The notes beneath the pieces were generated by a model that made no database searches, was not told the origin of the DNA, and saw only the letters and a program-made list of their open reading frames with translations. A DNA stretch of 64,000 bases from Nitrospira sp. (GTDB taxonomy: Bacteria; Nitrospirota; Nitrospiria; Nitrospirales; Nitrospiraceae). Where the stretch lies: contig SWDG01000006.1 in NCBI GenBank assembly GCA_005116965.1, positions 825,176 through 889,175 of the forward strand. The letters run 5' to 3'. Below, piece by piece: positions 60,011-64,000 of the stretch; positions within the stretch are counted from its first letter, which is position 1; each line of letters opens with the position of its first letter. A program made the translations under genes and the position numbers.

Positions 60011-61165
60011 TTGGATGATGTAAGGATCATCACGCGTGGTCTTGCTTCATTTCTAGGTATTGACGCGCAGGGTTCGCTGGAAGGTCCTCCGGTGTCATCT
60101 ATCAACCCTCTCGATAGTCGCTTCTCATCGGTGTTGAACAATGCCCGCATCCTTTTGATCAAGCCCAGTTCTCTCGGCGATATCGTGCATGCATTGCCGG
60201 TTGTCTCGGCGATCAAAGCACAATGGCCGGGATCACATCTCACGTGGGTGGTGAAGCGCCAGTGGGCTGACCTTGTCGAACGGGCAGAAGGAATCGACCG
60301 TGTCTGGCCGGTTGATATGACGGTGGGAAGTTGGATCAGGGAAGGCCGGGCACTGCGCGCACAGCGGTTTGACCTCGCCATCGATTTGCAAGGGCTGTTT
60401 CGCAGTGGCGTTTTGACGTGGCTCAGCGGTGCCCCGACGCGTATTGGCTTCGCGAATGGAAGGGAAGGAAGCCCATGGTTCTATACGCGGCGTGTGCCAG
60501 TTCTTAGTCCCGATGTCCATGCCGTCGACCGATATCTTTCGGTTGCTGCGACGTTAGGAGCGTCTCCGCCGGACAAGCCGCGATTTGGATTCAAGTTGCT
60601 GGAGGAGGATATGGCAGCTGTTCGGGAAATTGCTGAGCGAAGAGGCTTCTCGGTAGACAGGCCGTGGATTGCCATGAATATTGGGGCGCGGTGGCCAACA
60701 AAACGCTGGCCGCTCGAGTCCTTCGCTGCCGTTGTAGATCAGCTGTGCGAGGCACGTCGTGATCCGCTCGTGATGATAGGAGGCTCGGAAGAGCGCGCAG
60801 ACACGAAGAGGCTGAAGGTCTTGACGAAGTCTCCGTTCATCGATCTGTGCGGTGAGATTCCATTGAAGTGTTTGCCGGCACTGCTTTCAACCGCGACCGC
60901 CATGATCACGAACGATTCCGGGCCCATGCATATCGCTGCGGGCCTTGGGGTTCCGGTGGTCGCGATGTTCGGACCGACCAGTGCGGCGCGGACCGGCCCG
61001 TATGGGACAGGCCATCATGTACTGTCAGGTCAGGTGTCCTGTAGCCCCTGCTTCAGTCGTGTGTGCCGGCATAATCCAGAAATGGAATGTCTGCATGTCG
61101 TCACGCCGACCCAAGTGGTCGATGTGATACGGCCCTTATTGACAGCTCACGTACCATGTCGATGA
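60011..61165 (+). CDS. Lipopolysaccharide heptosyltransferase I-like (GT9); start uncertain
   Basis: ARILLIKPSSLGDIVHALPVVSAIKAQWPGSHLTWVV; TNDSGPMHIAAGLGVPVVAMFGPT. Confidence 0.9.
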   Translation: MDDVRIITRGLASFLGIDAQGSLEGPPVSSINPLDSRFSSVLNNARILLIKPSSLGDIVHALPVVSAIKAQWPGSHLTWVVKRQWADLVERAEGIDRVWPVDMTVGSWIREGRALRAQRFDLAIDLQGLFRSGVLTWLSGAPTRIGFANGREGSPWFYTRRVPVLSPDVHAVDRYLSVAATLGASPPDKPRFGFKLLEEDMAAVREIAERRGFSVDRPWIAMNIGARWPTKRWPLESFAAVVDQLCEARRDPLVMIGGSEERADTKRLKVLTKSPFIDLCGEIPLKCLPALLSTATAMITNDSGPMHIAAGLGVPVVAMFGPTSAARTGPYGTGHHVLSGQVSCSPCFSRVCRHNPEMECLHVVTPTQVVDVIRPLLTAHVPCR

Positions 61166-62181
61166 ATGTCTTGATTGTTCGCCCGGACGGCATCGGCGAT
61201 GTCTTACTCTCTCTTCCCGTGGCAACCCAACTCAGGCGGCTTCTGCCCGGGGTTAGGATTGGGTTTCTCACCAGCCCTACCGTCGCGCCCCTTCTTGATC
61301 GGCATCCCGACGTGGACTATGTGCGGACAATTCGCTTTACAGACCCATGGAAGGAACTCCGGCACGCCTTTTCGCAGGGAGTTGAGGCGGCAATGTTTTT
61401 GAAGCCGTTTCGCCGTCTGATGTGGGCCGCATGGATGGCCGGTGTCCCGCTTCGAGTGGCCACTGGCTACCGTTGGTATAGCCTGCTGGCCAATCGCCAT
61501 GTCTATGAACATCGCAGTGAGTTTTCCAAGCATGAATCGGAGTACAACGTTGACATGTTGAAAGGGTTGGGGTTGTGCCCTCAGCCTGTGAGCCACCCAG
61601 TGCTGACTCTGACCGAGGCCGAACGAGCAGCCGGGGCATCGTGGTGGTCGGGATTGCCGAGCCCTCGCGTCGTGGTCCACCCGGGAGGAGTTTCCGCACG
61701 TCGCTGGCGGCTGGAGCATTACCGTGACCTGGTCTCGACATTGACAGACAGAGGATATGGTGTGGTGCTGACCGGTAGCGATCAGGAACGAAGAGAGTTT
61801 GGGAAAGGTCTGTCGTCGCCTACGGCGTTCCCCTCAGGGATAGTAGATCTTATGGGGAAACTGTCGCTGCGAGAACTGATGTCGATGATTGCCAATGCTC
61901 ATGTCGTCGTCTCAGGAGCCACAGGGCCAGCGCACCTGGCGGCAGCTCTGGGTATCCCCACGGTCACCTTGTTTGATCCTCGGCGAAACAATTTGCCGGT
62001 GCGATGGAAACCGCTTGGGACGGGAGTTTTGCTGCGCCCCGATGTTCCTACTTGCGATAAATGTATCGGGGAGGTCTGTCCCTATTGGGATTGTCTTGAT
62101 CGATTGACGGTTGCAACTGTCACGTCAGTCGTCTCCAAAGTTTCAGAGGCCCCGTCAGCGCTGACCGTACTTCACCTATAA
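61156..62181 (+). CDS. GT9 heptosyltransferase-like protein
   Basis: MNVLIVRPDGIGDVLLSLPVATQLRRLLP; SGATGPAHLAAALGIPTVTLFDPR. Confidence 0.88.
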   Translation: MSMNVLIVRPDGIGDVLLSLPVATQLRRLLPGVRIGFLTSPTVAPLLDRHPDVDYVRTIRFTDPWKELRHAFSQGVEAAMFLKPFRRLMWAAWMAGVPLRVATGYRWYSLLANRHVYEHRSEFSKHESEYNVDMLKGLGLCPQPVSHPVLTLTEAERAAGASWWSGLPSPRVVVHPGGVSARRWRLEHYRDLVSTLTDRGYGVVLTGSDQERREFGKGLSSPTAFPSGIVDLMGKLSLRELMSMIANAHVVVSGATGPAHLAAALGIPTVTLFDPRRNNLPVRWKPLGTGVLLRPDVPTCDKCIGEVCPYWDCLDRLTVATVTSVVSKVSEAPSALTVLHL

Positions 62182-62286
62182 GCCGGTCCATCGGTGGGGT
62201 GGAAGAGTTGTTGCGAGGTGTCGCTCTTGACTCAACTGCGCTTCTATGTTCATATCCTGAACGTTGGAAGACGGCACGCTAACTCT

Positions 62287-62874
62287 ATGAATTTCCAAGG
62301 GCAACGAGATCTTCTCTTGCTGGCTGAGGTGGAGCGTGATGGTGCGGTCACACAGCGGTCCCTTTCGACCAAGCTAGGAGTCGCTCTGGGGCTGACCAAT
62401 CTCTATCTCAAGCGATTGGCGCGGAAGGGTTATATCAAGATCACTACGATTCCCTCACACCGAGTTCGGTATTTGTTGACTCCGCAAGGGTTTGCCGAGA
62501 AATCCAGACTGGCCTACCTCTATATGGAGTATTCCCTGTCTCATTACCGTGATATGCGTGCGCGGCTACGAGAAACGCTGTCTCAGGCAGCCAACAACGG
62601 AACGAAACGCGTCGTCATCTATGGAACCGGTGAACTTGCTGAGATGGCCTATCTGTCGCTCCGAGAAATGCATATGACTTTGGTTGGATTTGTCGATGAT
62701 AACCAGCAGGAGTCGTTCTTGTCTTATCCGGTCTGGTCGCCGGAGGCGTTGAGCGGATGGGAGTTCGATGTGGTGTTGCTGGCGGATTTTGACCAAACGG
62801 CGGGGCACCGTACAACACTCGGACAGTGCCAGGTTCCGGATAGCAAGGTCATCGCGCTTACTCCTACGATGTAG
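62287..62874 (+). CDS. Winged-helix (MarR-like) regulator with C-terminal Rossmann-type domain
   Basis: DGAVTQRSLSTKLGVALGLTNLYLKRLARKGYIK (wHTH); VVIYGTGELAEMAYLSLREMHMTLVGFVDDNQ (Rossmann). Confidence 0.75.
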   Translation: MNFQGQRDLLLLAEVERDGAVTQRSLSTKLGVALGLTNLYLKRLARKGYIKITTIPSHRVRYLLTPQGFAEKSRLAYLYMEYSLSHYRDMRARLRETLSQAANNGTKRVVIYGTGELAEMAYLSLREMHMTLVGFVDDNQQESFLSYPVWSPEALSGWEFDVVLLADFDQTAGHRTTLGQCQVPDSKVIALTPTM

Positions 62875-62925
62875 GCGCCGTTAGGCGACCGTTTTTCCAT
62901 GCACTGTAAGTGAGAGGGCGAAGCT

Positions 62926-63462
62926 GTGTCCGATGACAACGTCTATAGGGACAAGGAGTCCAGTCAAACCAGCAGCCTTCACTGGTACGCCTTACGTACT
63001 AAGTCTCGTCACGAAAAACTGGTGCGGGATCAGTTGGACAAACAAGGAATCGAGCCGTTGCTTCCGACGGTCAAGCGGTTGAGCCAATGGAAGGATCGAA
63101 AGAAGGAAATCGAGGTCCCGCTGTTTTCCGGCTATTGTTTCGTGCGGTTTTCTCAGCAGGAGAAGACACCGGTGCAACAGACGACAGGTGTTGTCGAAAT
63201 CGTCGGTAGCGGAAGTCGTCCTGAACCGATCCCGGAGCAGGAAATTGATGCACTCCGCCGTCTCATGACGAGCGTGCTTCCCTATGATCCACACCCCTAT
63301 CTCCATGAAGGCATGAAGGTGGAAGTCGTTCGTGGCCCCCTGCAGGGGGTTCTCGGAATTCTGATGCGGAAAGAGAAACGACATCGCTTAGTTATCGGAG
63401 TGCACCTGATTCAACAAGCGGCGGCAGTCGAAATCGATGTGAACGATGTGGTGCCGGCATAG
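62926..63462 (+). CDS. NusG-like specialised transcription factor (UpxY/RfaH-like)
   Basis: HWYALRTKSRHEKLVRDQLDKQGIEPLLPTVKR; KGOW-like GMKVEVVRGPLQGVLGILMRKEKRHRLVIGV; precedes a polysaccharide-type gene. Confidence 0.88.
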   Translation: MSDDNVYRDKESSQTSSLHWYALRTKSRHEKLVRDQLDKQGIEPLLPTVKRLSQWKDRKKEIEVPLFSGYCFVRFSQQEKTPVQQTTGVVEIVGSGSRPEPIPEQEIDALRRLMTSVLPYDPHPYLHEGMKVEVVRGPLQGVLGILMRKEKRHRLVIGVHLIQQAAAVEIDVNDVVPA

Positions 63463-63566
63463 GACATCACATCCGATGGCGTGCTAATGTGGGGTCACCG
63501 TCAGCTCAGTTGAGGTTCTGTCTAGCAGGTCCTCATTCCTAAAGCATTAAGTCTCTCCTCCAAAAT

Positions 63567-64000
63567 ATGTGTGGCATTGCTGGGAAGATCAGGTTTGATG
63601 GGCGTCCAATTCTCCGTGAGTTGCTTGAATCCATGTGCAACGCTCTTCACCACCGTGGGCCGGATGCCGCCAACTATCATTTTGAGCCAGGAGTGGGGCT
63701 CGGTCAGCGCCGGTTATCGGTAATTGACCTTAGTGATGCTGCAACGCCTCCGCTTGCTAATGAAACTAATCGTATCTGGGTTGTATTCAATGGCGAGATC
63801 TACAATTTCCGCGCACTCCGTCAAGAGTTAGAAGGGAAAGGTCACACGTTTAGAACGGAGACTGATACTGAAGTCATCATTCATCTCTATGAAGAATATG
63901 ATGTCGAGTGTGTCCAGAAGTTGCATGGAATGTTTGCACTCGCTCTCTGGGATGCAGATCGTCGTCGACTGATAGCCGCGCGAGACAGATTAGGCAAGAA
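63567..64000 (+). CDS. asnB: Asparagine synthase (glutamine-hydrolysing), partial at window edge
   Basis: MCGIAGKIRFDG...HHRGPDAANYHFEPGVGLGQRRLSVIDLS...FNGEIYNF...TDTEVIIHLYEEY; runs off the window, so absent from the ORF track. Confidence 0.93.
   Translation, partial: MCGIAGKIRFDGRPILRELLESMCNALHHRGPDAANYHFEPGVGLGQRRLSVIDLSDAATPPLANETNRIWVVFNGEIYNFRALRQELEGKGHTFRTETDTEVIIHLYEEYDVECVQKLHGMFALALWDADRRRLIAARDRLGK

Overview
This window looks like a bacterial chromosome segment from the Nitrospira lineage (inferred from gene content and order; not tested by search). Housekeeping blocks: uvrB; ffh-rpsP-rimM-trmD-rplS-rnhB-yraN; ftsE-ftsX-envC-ctpA; thiS-thiG-thiE; thiL-lon-galU; bamA-skp-fabZ-lpxA-lpxI-lpxB-msbA-kdtA-lpxK; heptosyltransferases; and the start of a polysaccharide locus (regulator, NusG-like protein, asparagine synthase cut by the window edge). 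The main system is a complete-looking bacterial proteasome/pupylation locus at about 23.5-29.8 kb (ARC/Mpa ATPase, Dop, PrcB, PrcA, PafA). It has no visible Pup/UBact modifier gene, and none of its gaps is long enough to hold one. Accessory DNA at about 30.6-37.2 kb carries a HEPN-like protein, a PD-(D/E)XK-like nuclease with integron-cassette-like ends, a Fic protein, and a frameshifted paralogous gene fragment flanking the Fic gene. Other points of note: a decayed second skp/ompH copy after bamA, an A9 homopolymer frameshift in a DUF374 acyltransferase gene, a WaaF-GmhB fusion, an N-terminally truncated M23 peptidase next to a 27-bp perfect palindrome, and a ~130-bp palindromic element between thiG and thiE. 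All calls come from reading translations and motifs by eye; no database searches were run.
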